Shown one piece after another: positions 7,733 through 16,385 of a DNA stretch of 64,000 nt (position 1 is the first letter of the stretch; each line of letters begins with the position of its first letter). The notes below the pieces were generated by a model. The model had not been told where the DNA came from. It made no database searches and saw only the letters and a list, made by a program, of their open reading frames with translations. The translations under genes were made by a program, and so were the position numbers. This DNA is from Saccharopolyspora galaxeae (GTDB lineage Bacteria; Actinomycetota; Actinomycetes; Mycobacteriales; Pseudonocardiaceae), in assembly GCF_016526145.1 (NCBI RefSeq), contig NZ_JADDUE010000002.1, positions 654,681 to 718,680 on the forward strand, given 5' to 3'.

Positions 7733-9055
7733 ATGGCTGGTAAATCCGAACCCACCCGGATTCTCATCCTCGGCGGCGGCTATGTCGGCATGTACACGGC
7801 GCTGCAGCTTCAGTCGAAGCTCGGGCGCCGGGAAGCTTCCGTCACCGTGGTCGACCCTCAGCCGCACATGACCTACCAGCCCTTCCTGCCGGAAGCGGCC
7901 GCGGGCTCGGTCGAGCCTCGCCACGTGGTAGCGCCACTGCGACGAGTCCTGAAGCGGTGCCACGTGATCACCGCAGGCGTCACCGAGATCAACCACGCCG
8001 ACAAGGCCGTGACGATCGAGAACCCGCAGACCGGTGCCGAAACGCTGCACTACGACCAGCTGGTCGTCGCGCTCGGCTCGGTGCCCCGGCTGTTGCCCAT
8101 CCCCGGCCTGGCCGAGCAGGGCATCAGCCTGAAAACCGTCGGCGAAGCCATCTACCTGCGCAACCACGTGCTGGCGAAGATGGACGCCGCGGCCAACACC
8201 TCCGACGAGGAGATGCGTTCCCGGCTGCTGACGTTCACGTTCGTCGGCGGCGGCTTCGCGGGCGCGGAAGCGCTCGCCGAGCTGGAGGACATGGCCCGGT
8301 ACGCGACGCGCTACTACGAGAACATCTCGCGCGACGACATGCGGTGGATCCTCGTCGAAGCCGCAGGCCGGGTGATGCCCGAGGTCAGCGAGAAGATGGG
8401 CGTCTACGTCGTCAAGGCGCTGGAAGAGCGCGGCATCCAGGTCTACCTGAACACCTTCCTGAAGACCGTCGAGAACGGGCACGCGGTGCTGTCCGACGGC
8501 ACCGAGTTCGACACCGACACGCTGGTGTGGAACGCGGGTGTGAAGGCGAACCCGGTGCTGAAGGACTCCGACCTGCCGCTGGACGAACGGGGCCGGGTCA
8601 AGGCGACCGCGCACCTGCAGGCGGAAGGACTGCCGGACGTGTGGGTCGCCGGTGACTGCTCGGCGGTGCCGGACCTGTCCAAGACCGACGACGACCCGTC
8701 CGCGACCTGCGCGCCGTCCGCGCAGCACGCGGTGCGCCAGGCCGATCAGCTCGGCAAGAACCTGCTGGCCAGCCTGCGCGGCAAGCGGACGAAGGAGTAC
8801 CACCACAAGTACGCCGGTTCGGTCGCCGGGCTGGGGCTGTACAAGGGTGTGGCCGACGTCTACGGCTTCAAGGCCAAGGGGTTCGTCGCGTGGTTCATGC
8901 ACCGCACGTACCACGTGAGCCGGATGCCCACGTTCAACCGCAAGCTGCGGATCATCGTGGACTGGACGCTGGCGTTCCTGTTCCGCAGGGAGGCCGTGTC
9001 GATGGGCCAGATCCAGGACCCGAAGGCCGATTTCGAGCGCGCCGCGGCGAGCTAA
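7733..9055 (+). CDS. ndh: Type II NADH dehydrogenase (FAD-dependent NADH:quinone oxidoreductase)
   Basis: 440 aa. The N-terminal FAD-binding Rossmann motif LILGGGYVGMYTAL (residues 11-24), a second dinucleotide motif FTFVGGGFAGAEAL near residue 170 for NAD(H), and the C-terminal FAD motif VWVAGDCSAV are all present. A carboxy-terminal amphipathic/hydrophobic segment (LRIIVDWTLAFLFRREAVS) matches the membrane-anchoring tail of NDH-2. The enzyme passes electrons from NADH to menaquinone without pumping protons. Single gene with its own leader; a ferredoxin-reductase-like paralogous fold exists at 56.1 kb but is a different family. Confidence 0.92.
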   Translation: MAGKSEPTRILILGGGYVGMYTALQLQSKLGRREASVTVVDPQPHMTYQPFLPEAAAGSVEPRHVVAPLRRVLKRCHVITAGVTEINHADKAVTIENPQTGAETLHYDQLVVALGSVPRLLPIPGLAEQGISLKTVGEAIYLRNHVLAKMDAAANTSDEEMRSRLLTFTFVGGGFAGAEALAELEDMARYATRYYENISRDDMRWILVEAAGRVMPEVSEKMGVYVVKALEERGIQVYLNTFLKTVENGHAVLSDGTEFDTDTLVWNAGVKANPVLKDSDLPLDERGRVKATAHLQAEGLPDVWVAGDCSAVPDLSKTDDDPSATCAPSAQHAVRQADQLGKNLLASLRGKRTKEYHHKYAGSVAGLGLYKGVADVYGFKAKGFVAWFMHRTYHVSRMPTFNRKLRIIVDWTLAFLFRREAVSMGQIQDPKADFERAAAS

Positions 9056-9141
9056 GTTACCGGCGAGTGTTCGCTGGGTAGCGGCATTGGCGCTCTCGTG
9101 ATGGGACTGCTCCGCGCAGGCGATCAGGTGACCCGCTACTC

Positions 9142-9171
9142 TTGACATTGAGTAGCGGGGAACCGAAAACT
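9142..9171 (+). promoter_or_regulatory. Possible sigma-70-type promoter before the short ORF/ATP-grasp pair
   Basis: A perfect -35 box TTGACA lies at 9142-9147. An A-rich candidate -10 (AAAACT, 9166-9171) follows at 18 bp; it is a poor match to TANNNT, so the call is tentative. If used, transcription would start near 9178 and precede the short ORF, which argues against the TTG at 9142 being its start codon. Confidence 0.3.
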
Positions 9172-9195
9172 GTACGGGCATCGTCACCTGAAAGG

Positions 9196-9345
9196 ATGCC
9201 GCGGTCCCGGAAGGGGTTGAAACCTTTGACGCTCCAGGAGCTTGCCGCTCTGCTGCGCAGCGGAGAGGTCCAGGACGGTCCGCTGGCCGACTTCGCGGCC
9301 GAATACCGCGCCGCGTCCGAGGTGTTCCGCAAGAAGGACGACTGA
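9196..9345 (+). CDS. Very short ORF preceding an ATP-grasp ligase (candidate peptide substrate)
   Basis: 49 aa from ATG 9196; a better-spaced Shine-Dalgarno (GGAAGGGG, 9209-9216) would favour TTG 9226 and a 39-aa product beginning MTLQELAALL. The peptide is a helix-forming leader-like segment (LTLQELAALLRSGEV) followed by an acidic/basic tail (FAAEYRAASEVFRKKDD). GC3 is high, so it is probably coding. It ends 69 bp before the ligase start, the position of graspetide precursors. It lacks the repeated Thr/Ser plus Asp/Glu core of known graspetides, so substrate status is only a hypothesis. Confidence 0.6.
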   Translation: MPRSRKGLKPLTLQELAALLRSGEVQDGPLADFAAEYRAASEVFRKKDD

Positions 9346-9414
9346 GTCCGGATGCCCGCCGCGCGGGCGCCGGGCGCACTCGCTGATTCGCGGTATCGCA
9401 GGAGGCTGGGGTTG

Positions 9415-10539
9415 ATGAGCGAGGGGGCGGACGATCTCGCGCGCCCCTTTCCGCCCGCGCACGACTTCCGGCCGGGCCCGTTGCTGCTGCAGGGCCAGGA
9501 CTACTTCTTCCGCTCCGACGACGCGAGCCTCGACTTCCAGGAGCGGATGCACCGCGCCGACCTCGTCGACGAGGGCGACGGCGACCCCACCCCGTGCGTG
9601 CTGGTGCTGGCGCGCGCGGCGGACATGGAGATGAACGAGCTGTCGCTGGCGCTGGCCGAACGGGACATCCGGATGGTGCGGATCGACGCGGACCGGTGCC
9701 TGGAGGTCGCGCTCACCGTCTACACCGACAACCCGCTGATCGAGTTCGAGCGCTGGCTGCTGCGCCCGATCCTGGTGTGGCGCAGGCACTTCGACATCAC
9801 CGCGCTGCCGGTCGACCCGACCACCGTGCACGGCGCCTACGTCCGCGAGCAGTGGCGCGCGGTGTCCGGCTGGTTGTCCGGGCGCACCGACTGGGAGCAG
9901 ATCAACCCGGTGCGCTCCAGCTCGCACCTGGACCGGCTGACGCAGCTGCGGGACGCGGCGGCGTTCGGCTTGCGGGTGCCGCGGACGACCGTGACGACGC
10001 TGCCCGGCCGCAACCGGCCCGGCGGGGACAACTGCATCGTCAAAACCGCCGGGCATCACCTGCTGGAGCCGGAACCCGGTGCGTTGCGCGGGCTTTTCCC
10101 GCGACCGCTGGACATCCGCCGCTCCACCGAGGGGCGCGAACCCGCGCCGGTGCTGGTCCAGCAGTACCTCGAGGCGGACCACGAGATCCGCGCGTTCGTC
10201 GTCGGCGAGCGGGTGATCGCCTACCGGGTGGACAAGCTCGATCCCGCGCAGCTGTGGGTCGATCCGGATTCCGTGGTGGTGGAGCGGGTCGAGCTGCCCA
10301 GCGATCTGATCACCAAGCTGCTGGCGCTGTGCCGCTACTGGCGGCTGGACGTGGCCGCGGTCGACTTGCTCGCGGTGCGCGGTGAGCACGTGTTCCTGGA
10401 GGTCAACGTCAACTGCGACTGGCGCTGGTTCGAGCACCGGGCGCAGGACGGGTCGGTCTCCGCGGCGGTGCACTCGTGGGTCGCCGAGCGGTTCGAGCAC
10501 CTCTCCGCCGCGGCACCGTTACCGGGGTGGAGCCGGTGA
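9415..10539 (+). CDS. MvdD-like ATP-grasp ligase (RiPP maturase-like)
   Basis: 374 aa from ATG 9415, preceded by GGAGG at 9401-9405. Residues about 58-190 resemble the pre-ATP-grasp region of MvdC/MvdD-type enzymes (acidic/aromatic N-terminal segment, then IEFERWLLRPILVWRR and a WEQINP segment). The ATP-grasp fold follows: nucleotide-binding Lys210 (CIVKTAGHH), VLVQQYLEADHEIRAFVV, and Mg-binding E329-V-N331-V-N333. Such enzymes activate side-chain carboxylates to form lactone or lactam crosslinks in peptides, or add amino acids like RimK. The fourth codon from the end of coding sequence region includes a rare TTA (10519-10521). It forms a probable unit with the short ORF upstream. Confidence 0.8.
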   Translation: MSEGADDLARPFPPAHDFRPGPLLLQGQDYFFRSDDASLDFQERMHRADLVDEGDGDPTPCVLVLARAADMEMNELSLALAERDIRMVRIDADRCLEVALTVYTDNPLIEFERWLLRPILVWRRHFDITALPVDPTTVHGAYVREQWRAVSGWLSGRTDWEQINPVRSSSHLDRLTQLRDAAAFGLRVPRTTVTTLPGRNRPGGDNCIVKTAGHHLLEPEPGALRGLFPRPLDIRRSTEGREPAPVLVQQYLEADHEIRAFVVGERVIAYRVDKLDPAQLWVDPDSVVVERVELPSDLITKLLALCRYWRLDVAAVDLLAVRGEHVFLEVNVNCDWRWFEHRAQDGSVSAAVHSWVAERFEHLSAAAPLPGWSR

Positions 10540-10678
10540 GCCCACCCGCCCGTCGCTCGTTGATCGTGCAGCCACCGGTTGCTCTGCACGGCGGTTTTCG
10601 ATCAGCCGGAACCGCGGGCACGCTCGATGCGTCCCACCCGGCGGCCCCGCCGTTCACCTGACGGCAGCGCGCGGCCGA

Positions 10679-10752
10679 GCCCCCGTAGCCCAATTGGCAG
10701 AGGCAGACGACTTAAACTCGTCCGAGTGTCGGTTCGACCCCGACCGGGGGCA
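10679..10752 (+). tRNA. Class I tRNA with UAA anticodon (would read UUA, Leu)
   Basis: A full cloverleaf folds by eye: 7-bp acceptor (GCCCCCG with CGGGGGC at 10745-10751), D arm with AATTGGCAG loop, 5-bp anticodon stem GACGA/TCGTC around loop CTTAAAC (anticodon TAA, 10713-10715), 5-nt variable loop CGAGT, and T arm GTCGG-TTCGACC-CCGAC. Discriminator base A at 10752; CCA is not encoded. Bacterial leucine tRNAs normally have a long variable arm (class II), which this one lacks, so aminoacylation by LeuRS is uncertain. See the finding on TTA codons in its neighbours. Confidence 0.85.
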
Positions 10753-10837
10753 CCCTCCCTGTCCCGCAGGCGCGCGGAATTCGCATCGTTCCCGCTGCGC
10801 AGCGGGGATCACCAAGGCGCCGGACGCCGGATTCCGC

Positions 10838-11859
10838 TCAGCGGGGCCAGATCCGGGTAGGGGTGGCGGCGCACTGGACGTCGAAGATCACTTCCTCGTC
10901 CTCGTCGGTTTTGGTGGAGCAGATGAGCACGTCGATCGACTCGGTGTCTCCGGGCACGGTGTATCTCGCGACGCCGATGCCCGTGTCCCGTCGATCGGCT
11001 CCGCGCTTCCTTCGCCCCCGCCGTTGTGGAAGGACCGGTGCGTGACCGAACCGCCGGGTTGCCGGGCATCGACGTAGAGCCGGGTGCCGAGGTAGTTCGC
11101 GACGTTGTCGAAGACGTCCCCGGACACTTCCAGCTCGCCGTCCGTGGTGCGGGTGATGGTGCCTTCGGCGTAGGCGCCGTCGACGTTCTCACTGGTCGAC
11201 CAGCCGGCCGCCGGGCCGCGCTGGACCAGCAGCGCGATGGCCCCGATGATCAACCCGAGCAGGAACGCACCGAGCGGGCGCATCGTGCGGCGTGCGGACG
11301 CGGCCCGTCGCCCCGCGCTGCGGGTGAGGATGACGGCGGCGAACAGCCCGGTGGCCGGCACGGGCAGGATGCGGGTGACCAGCAGGCCGAAGCCGTCGGC
11401 CGGGATGTTCACGAACAGGTAGCCGACGAGGACCAGCGGCAGCACCGTCGCGGCGCGCAAGATCGAGCGCTTCGGCGTCTTCGGCACCGACTCCGGCCGG
11501 GCCGGGACTTGCCGGTGGTCGGTGAGCGCCTCGGCGACCATGCCCAGCACGACGATGGCGCCCATCAGCACCAGGCCGACGAGTCGCCAGCCGTGCGAAC
11601 CGGCGGCATCTGAATAGATCAGCAGCAGCGTGGCCAGCAGCAATGTCGCACTCAGCGGAATCAGGGCCTGCTCCCGCGGGCGCGCGGCCGGTTCCTCGTG
11701 GGCGGCGATGTCCCGACTCTCGTCGTGCAGCGGGAGGCGGGTATGGACTGTGGCTTTGACCCTGCGGAACTGCCGGATGGACAACAGCAACGACGCGATG
11801 CCGATGAACGCCGAAACGACCGACGCGATCTTGTCCCAGGCGTCGAGCAGGTCTGACAT
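10838..11859 (-). CDS. Multi-pass membrane protein, apparent frameshift near the C-terminus
   Basis: The uninterrupted frame is 323 aa (to 10888): several hydrophobic segments (LIPLSATLLLATLLLIY, LVGLVLMGAIVVLGMVAEAL, AATVLPLVLVGYLFV, FLLGLIIGAIALLV) and an exposed C-terminal domain (EGTITRTTDGELEVSGDVFDN). After 'AEPIDGT' at about 10980-10990 the frame turns into Ser/Arg/Pro-rich nonsense, while a second frame takes over with strong GC3 and sensible protein (IGVARYTVPGDTESIDVLIC ... CAATPTRIWPR) ending at 10838. One missing base would restore a 339-340-aa product. Function unknown; I do not recognise the family. It faces away from the STAND gene. Confidence 0.7.
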
Positions 11860-12311
11860 TCGATCAAGTTTGGCGGATCGATCACGCGGTGTGATCCACC
11901 GTAAGCCTGGTGATTAGATGCCGATCGCGGGGCTCGGCCGCGCGGAACCGATCCGTTTCCGACCAACGCCACGGTGCGGGTGCGATCCGCGTAGTCTCGT
12001 GATCGCCGGAAGTCGGCGCGCGTGCCCGCTCGGGGCGGACCGGCGCCGGGCGCCCGGCGAGGCCACGTGGTGTGGCGTGCCGCTGACGAAACCCCCAGTC
12101 ACGTCAGCGGCACACCGCCCGCCAGCCGGCTGCTGCCCGGAGTCACCGCGGAGGAATGTGCGCCTGGCTCCTCCCGGCGCAGCCCGTGTGCGAAAGCATG
12201 GCAGTCATCGGCGCCCGGTTGGGTCTGCCCGGCACCGGTGAACGCGGAAATGCCTGCGCAACATGGCGCATCGGATTTTCCGGTCCGGATCCGGACCGGA
12301 GGAGGACGGAG
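11860..12311. other. 450-bp divergent intergenic region
   Basis: Lies between divergently transcribed genes, so it should contain both promoters. No open frame in it has coding character. Its only clear structure is the 12-bp inverted repeat at 12077-12113, listed separately. Confidence 0.5.
12077..12113. repeat. 12-bp perfect inverted repeat upstream of STAND-WD40 gene
   Basis: Arms GTGCCGCTGACG and CGTCAGCGGCAC flank a 13-nt C/A-rich spacer. It lies about 200 bp before the STAND gene start. It could be a transcription terminator, an attenuator or a regulator site; nothing decides among these. Confidence 0.5.
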
Positions 12312-15300
12312 ATGACGGACCGGCGGACGGGTTCTTCGGCATCGGGTGCGGGATCGCGAGCGCTGTTCGCGGAACGGTTCGCGCTGCTTTACGTAACCGC
12401 CGGTGATCCGCCGTTGAAGCGGGTCGCCAAAGCCGTCGAACGCACCCGCAAGCTGGACGAGCGGGGCCGCCCGATCCGCGCGATGGCGCAGCGGATCAGC
12501 GACTGGCGCCGCGGCCGCAACGTGCCCGCCCGGTTCGCCGCATTGTCGGTCGTGCTGGAGATCCTGATCGGCGAAGCCCGCAAGCAGCGGGCGCAGCCGC
12601 CGGTGGAGGGCCTCTACGACGTGCAGGCGTGGCGGCGGCTCTGGGAAGAGGCGCTGGCCACCCCCACCTCGTCCGAGCCGTCCGCGGACCAGCCGCCCGC
12701 GGACGAGGCACCGAGCTCCGCCGAGCCGCCCGCGGAAGACTCCGGGCTGTGCCCGTACCGCGGGCTGGCCGCCTTCCAGGAGGCCGACTCCGCGTGGTTC
12801 TTCGGCCGCGAGCGCAGCACCGGAACGCTGGTCGACCGGCTCGGGATGGCCGCCGAGGAAGGCGGCATCACCATGCTCGTCGGCGCCTCCGGGGCGGGGA
12901 AGTCGTCGTTGCTGCGCGCCGGGCTGATCCCGGCGATCGCCGCGGGCGCGCTGCCGGAGCAGGGCTCGGCGTCCTGGCCGGTGCGCACCGTGACACCGGG
13001 CGACGATCCGCTGAAAGTGCTGATCAGCCTGGTTCCGGAGCTGGGTGCGCTGCTCGGCGAAGTCGAGCAGGTGCCGGCGGGCGCCGACGAGGAGTTCCGC
13101 TTCGCCGAGGCGGTCCGCGACGCCGTGTCCGGACACCTGCGCGCCCAGCAGGGCGACGAGGCGCGGCTCGTGCTGGTCGTGGACCAGTTCGAGGAAACCT
13201 TCACGATGTGCCCGGACGACGCCACCCGAGCGTTGTTCGTGCAGGCCCTGCACGCCATGTGCACCACCGGGAACGCGCCGGGCCTGGTGGTGCTCGGACT
13301 GCGCGCGGACTTCTACGGGCGGTGCCTGGACTTCCCGGAGCTGGCCGAGGCGCTGCAGAACCGGCAGATGGTGCTCAGCGCGATGACGCTGGCCGAGTTG
13401 CGCAAAGCGATCACCGGTCCGGCCAAGGCCACCGGGCTGCAGATCGAGTCCGGCCTGGTGGACGTGCTGCTGCGGGACCTGGGGGCGGGCATCGGCCGTT
13501 CCTACGGCAAGCCGGGGCAGCGGGCCTACGACGCGGGTGCGCTGCCGCTGCTTTCGCACGCGCTGCTGGTGACCTGGCAGCGCAGGCAGAGCGGCCGGCT
13601 CACGATCGCCGGCTACCGCGCGGCGGGCGGCATCCAGACCGCGGTGGCGGGCAGCGCCGAACGCGCCTGGGCCGAGCTGGACGAAAGCGGGCAGACCGCC
13701 GCTCGGCAAGTGCTGCTGCGGCTGGTGCACGTCGGCGACGACACCCAGGACACCCGCCGGCGCGCCACCCGCCAGGAGATTATCGACCGCGCCGAGCACC
13801 GCGAGGCCGCGCGGCGCGCGCTGGACGTGCTGGCTTCGGCGCGGCTGGTGACGTTGGAGTCCGAAGCCGTCGAGATCAGCCACGAGGCGCTGCTGTACGC
13901 CTGGCCGCGGTTACGCGGGTGGATCGACCAGGACCGCGCGGGCAACCTCGCGCGGCAACGGCTGGAACGGGACGCCGAAGCCTGGTACGCGGAGAACCAG
14001 GACCCCTCGCTGCTCTACCGCGGCGCGCGGCTGAAGACCGCGCGGAGCTGGGCGCAGCAGGAGCCGGGCGCGGAGCTGAGCACGGCAGGCCGCGAGTTCC
14101 TCGAAGCCTCGCTGCGGCACCGCCGCCGGGCCGGCTGGTCCCGCCGCACGGGTGTCGCCGCGGTGTGCCTGTTCGCGGTGATCGCCGCCGTCGCCGGGAT
14201 GCTGGCGGTGCAGCAACGCTACGACGCCCGGTTCCGCCAGGTGCTCGCGCAGGCCGACCAGGTGCAGGCCACCGATCCGTCCGCGGCGGCCCGGCTGAAC
14301 CTGCTGGCCAAGCGGATGCGCCCGGACGATCCCGACGTGCACACCAGGCTGCTGTCCACCCAGAGCACCCCGCTGGCCACCCCGATGACCGGCCACCACG
14401 GCGCGGTGTACCTGACCACGTTCAGCCCGGACGGGAAAACCTTGGTCACCGCCGGCTACGACCGCACTGTGCGGTTGTGGGACGTGTCCGATCGAGGTGC
14501 GCCGAAACCGCTCGGGCCGCCGCTGACCGGGTTCGGCAGCTGGGCGACCTCGGCGGTGTTCAGCCCCGACGGCCGGACGCTGGCCGCCGCGGCCGACGAC
14601 GGCCTGGTGCGGCTCTACGACGTTGCCGACCCGGCGCACCCGCGTCCGCTGGGCCCGCCCATCACCGGCGGCGACGGCACGGTCTACCTGCTCACGTTCA
14701 GCCCGGACGGGCGCACGTTGGCGACCGCGAACGAGAACTCGACGGCGCGGCTGTGGAACGTCTCCGACCCGGCGCGCCCGGCCGAGCTCGGTGAGCCGCT
14801 GCGCGGGCACACCGCGCGGGTCCGGACGCTGGACTTCAGCCCGGACGGGCGCACGCTGGCCACTGGTGGCGACGACTCGACGGTGCGGCTGTGGAACGTC
14901 GCGGACCCGGCCCGCGCGTCTCCGGTCGGCCCGGTGCTGCGCGGGCACACCGGAGGGTTGCACTCGGTGGCGTTCAGCCCGGACGGCAGCAAGCTGGCCT
15001 CCGGCAGCGTGGACAAGACGATCCGGCTCTGGGACACCCGGGACCCGGCCGGGGCGGGATCGCTCGGGCCGGTGCTGACCGGGCACGCGGCCCCGGTGTG
15101 GTCGGTGAAGTTCAGCCCGGACGGCAACAAGCTCGCCTCCAGCAGCGAGGACAGCACGGCCCGGCTGTGGAACATCAGCGATCCGCGCAACCCCGCCCAG
15201 CTCGGGCAGAACCTCGCCGCAGGCAGCAGCACCGTCTACGCGGTCGGGTTCAGCCCGGACGGGCGCACGCTGGCCACCGGCAGCGACGACGGCGTCGTCC

Positions 15301-16376
15301 GGTTGTGGTCGCTGCCCGAACGCGTCCTGTCCGGGCACTCCGCGGCGGTCAACTCGGCGGAGTTCAGCCCGGACGGCCGGACCATGGTCAACGCGGCCGA
15401 AGACCGCACGCTGCAGCTGTGGGACACCACCGACCCGCTGCACCCGCGGAAGCTGCGGCCGCCGCTGGAGGTGCACGACGGTCAGTCCGGCTCGGTGCAC
15501 CTGGCGTTCAGCCCGGACGGCCGGACGCTGGCCACCGGCGGCGGTGACGGCCAGGTCCGGTTGTGGGACTTCAGCGATCCGGCGCGTCCGAAACCGTTGG
15601 GCGCGCCGCTGGCCGTGGACACCCGCTACGTCGGCGACGTCGCGTTCAGCCCGGACGGCACCGTCCTCGCCGCAGGCGACACCGACACCACCGTGCAGCT
15701 GTGGGACGTGCGGGATCCGCTGCACCCGAAGCGGCTCGGCACGCCGCTGTCCGGGCACACCGGTTTCCTGAACCTGATCGCCTACAGCCCGGATGGGCGC
15801 ACCTTGGCGACCGCGGGCGACGACGGCACGCTGCGGCTGTGGGACGTGCACGACCCGGCGCGCGCACACCTGCTCGGGCCGCCGCTGACCGCGCACGGCT
15901 CGGCGGTGAAAGCCGTGGCGTTCAGCCCGGACGGCAAGACGATGGTCAGCGCGGGCAACGACAAGGTCGCGCGGCTCTGGGACATCACCGACCCGGCGGC
16001 ACCGAAACCCGTGGGCGGGCCGCTGGCCGGGCACTCGCAGTCGGTGATCTCGGTGGCGTTCAGCCCGGACGGGCGCACGTTGGCGACCGGCAGCGTGGAC
16101 CGCTCCGTGCGGCTGTGGGACGTGTCGGACCCGGACGAGCCGCGGGCGATCGGGCAGAGCCTGTCCGAGCACGGGGCCGCGGTGAACGCGGTGCGGTTCA
16201 GCCCGGACGGGCGGGTGCTGGTCTCCACCAGCGAGGACAACACCGTGCGGCTGTGGGACCTCGACGTGGAACACGCGATCCGGCGCATCTGCGAGTCGAC
16301 CAGCGGGGTGCTGCCGAAGCCGCAGTGGGAGCGGACCATCCCGCAGGTCGCTTACCGGGACGTGTGCTCGTCCTGA
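12312..16376 (+). CDS. STAND NTPase (nSTAND1 type) with 14 C-terminal WD40 repeats
   Basis: 1354 aa from ATG 12312 (GGAGG just upstream). Residues about 15-100 hold a conserved helical region (FAERFALLYVTAGDPP ... AQRISDWRRGRNVPARFAAL) resembling the HTH-like effector/adaptor of actinobacterial nSTAND1 proteins. NTPase: CPYRGLAAF...WFFGRE, Walker A GASGAGKSS near residue 191, Walker B LVLVVDQFEETF. A transmembrane helix sits at about residues 614-636 (VAAVCLFAVIAAVAGMLAV). From about residue 690, fourteen WD40 blades with FSPDGRTLA...VRLWDV signatures would make two seven-bladed propellers. STAND proteins sense ligands with the repeat part and oligomerise on NTP binding. A rare TTA codon occurs at 13911-13913. 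Confidence 0.92.
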   Translation: MTDRRTGSSASGAGSRALFAERFALLYVTAGDPPLKRVAKAVERTRKLDERGRPIRAMAQRISDWRRGRNVPARFAALSVVLEILIGEARKQRAQPPVEGLYDVQAWRRLWEEALATPTSSEPSADQPPADEAPSSAEPPAEDSGLCPYRGLAAFQEADSAWFFGRERSTGTLVDRLGMAAEEGGITMLVGASGAGKSSLLRAGLIPAIAAGALPEQGSASWPVRTVTPGDDPLKVLISLVPELGALLGEVEQVPAGADEEFRFAEAVRDAVSGHLRAQQGDEARLVLVVDQFEETFTMCPDDATRALFVQALHAMCTTGNAPGLVVLGLRADFYGRCLDFPELAEALQNRQMVLSAMTLAELRKAITGPAKATGLQIESGLVDVLLRDLGAGIGRSYGKPGQRAYDAGALPLLSHALLVTWQRRQSGRLTIAGYRAAGGIQTAVAGSAERAWAELDESGQTAARQVLLRLVHVGDDTQDTRRRATRQEIIDRAEHREAARRALDVLASARLVTLESEAVEISHEALLYAWPRLRGWIDQDRAGNLARQRLERDAEAWYAENQDPSLLYRGARLKTARSWAQQEPGAELSTAGREFLEASLRHRRRAGWSRRTGVAAVCLFAVIAAVAGMLAVQQRYDARFRQVLAQADQVQATDPSAAARLNLLAKRMRPDDPDVHTRLLSTQSTPLATPMTGHHGAVYLTTFSPDGKTLVTAGYDRTVRLWDVSDRGAPKPLGPPLTGFGSWATSAVFSPDGRTLAAAADDGLVRLYDVADPAHPRPLGPPITGGDGTVYLLTFSPDGRTLATANENSTARLWNVSDPARPAELGEPLRGHTARVRTLDFSPDGRTLATGGDDSTVRLWNVADPARASPVGPVLRGHTGGLHSVAFSPDGSKLASGSVDKTIRLWDTRDPAGAGSLGPVLTGHAAPVWSVKFSPDGNKLASSSEDSTARLWNISDPRNPAQLGQNLAAGSSTVYAVGFSPDGRTLATGSDDGVVRLWSLPERVLSGHSAAVNSAEFSPDGRTMVNAAEDRTLQLWDTTDPLHPRKLRPPLEVHDGQSGSVHLAFSPDGRTLATGGGDGQVRLWDFSDPARPKPLGAPLAVDTRYVGDVAFSPDGTVLAAGDTDTTVQLWDVRDPLHPKRLGTPLSGHTGFLNLIAYSPDGRTLATAGDDGTLRLWDVHDPARAHLLGPPLTAHGSAVKAVAFSPDGKTMVSAGNDKVARLWDITDPAAPKPVGGPLAGHSQSVISVAFSPDGRTLATGSVDRSVRLWDVSDPDEPRAIGQSLSEHGAAVNAVRFSPDGRVLVSTSEDNTVRLWDLDVEHAIRRICESTSGVLPKPQWERTIPQVAYRDVCSS

Positions 16377-16385
16377 CCGCGGCCG

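Noticed and set aside
12156..12311. 52-codon N-terminal extension of the STAND gene
   Set aside because: The GGAGG just before ATG 12312 and the lack of coding bias upstream favour the later start.
13911..16274. Long minus-strand frame opposite the WD40 repeats (787 codons)
   Set aside because: A shadow of the regular WD40 codon pattern on the other strand; Arg/His/Val-rich product typical of antisense frames in high-GC genes.
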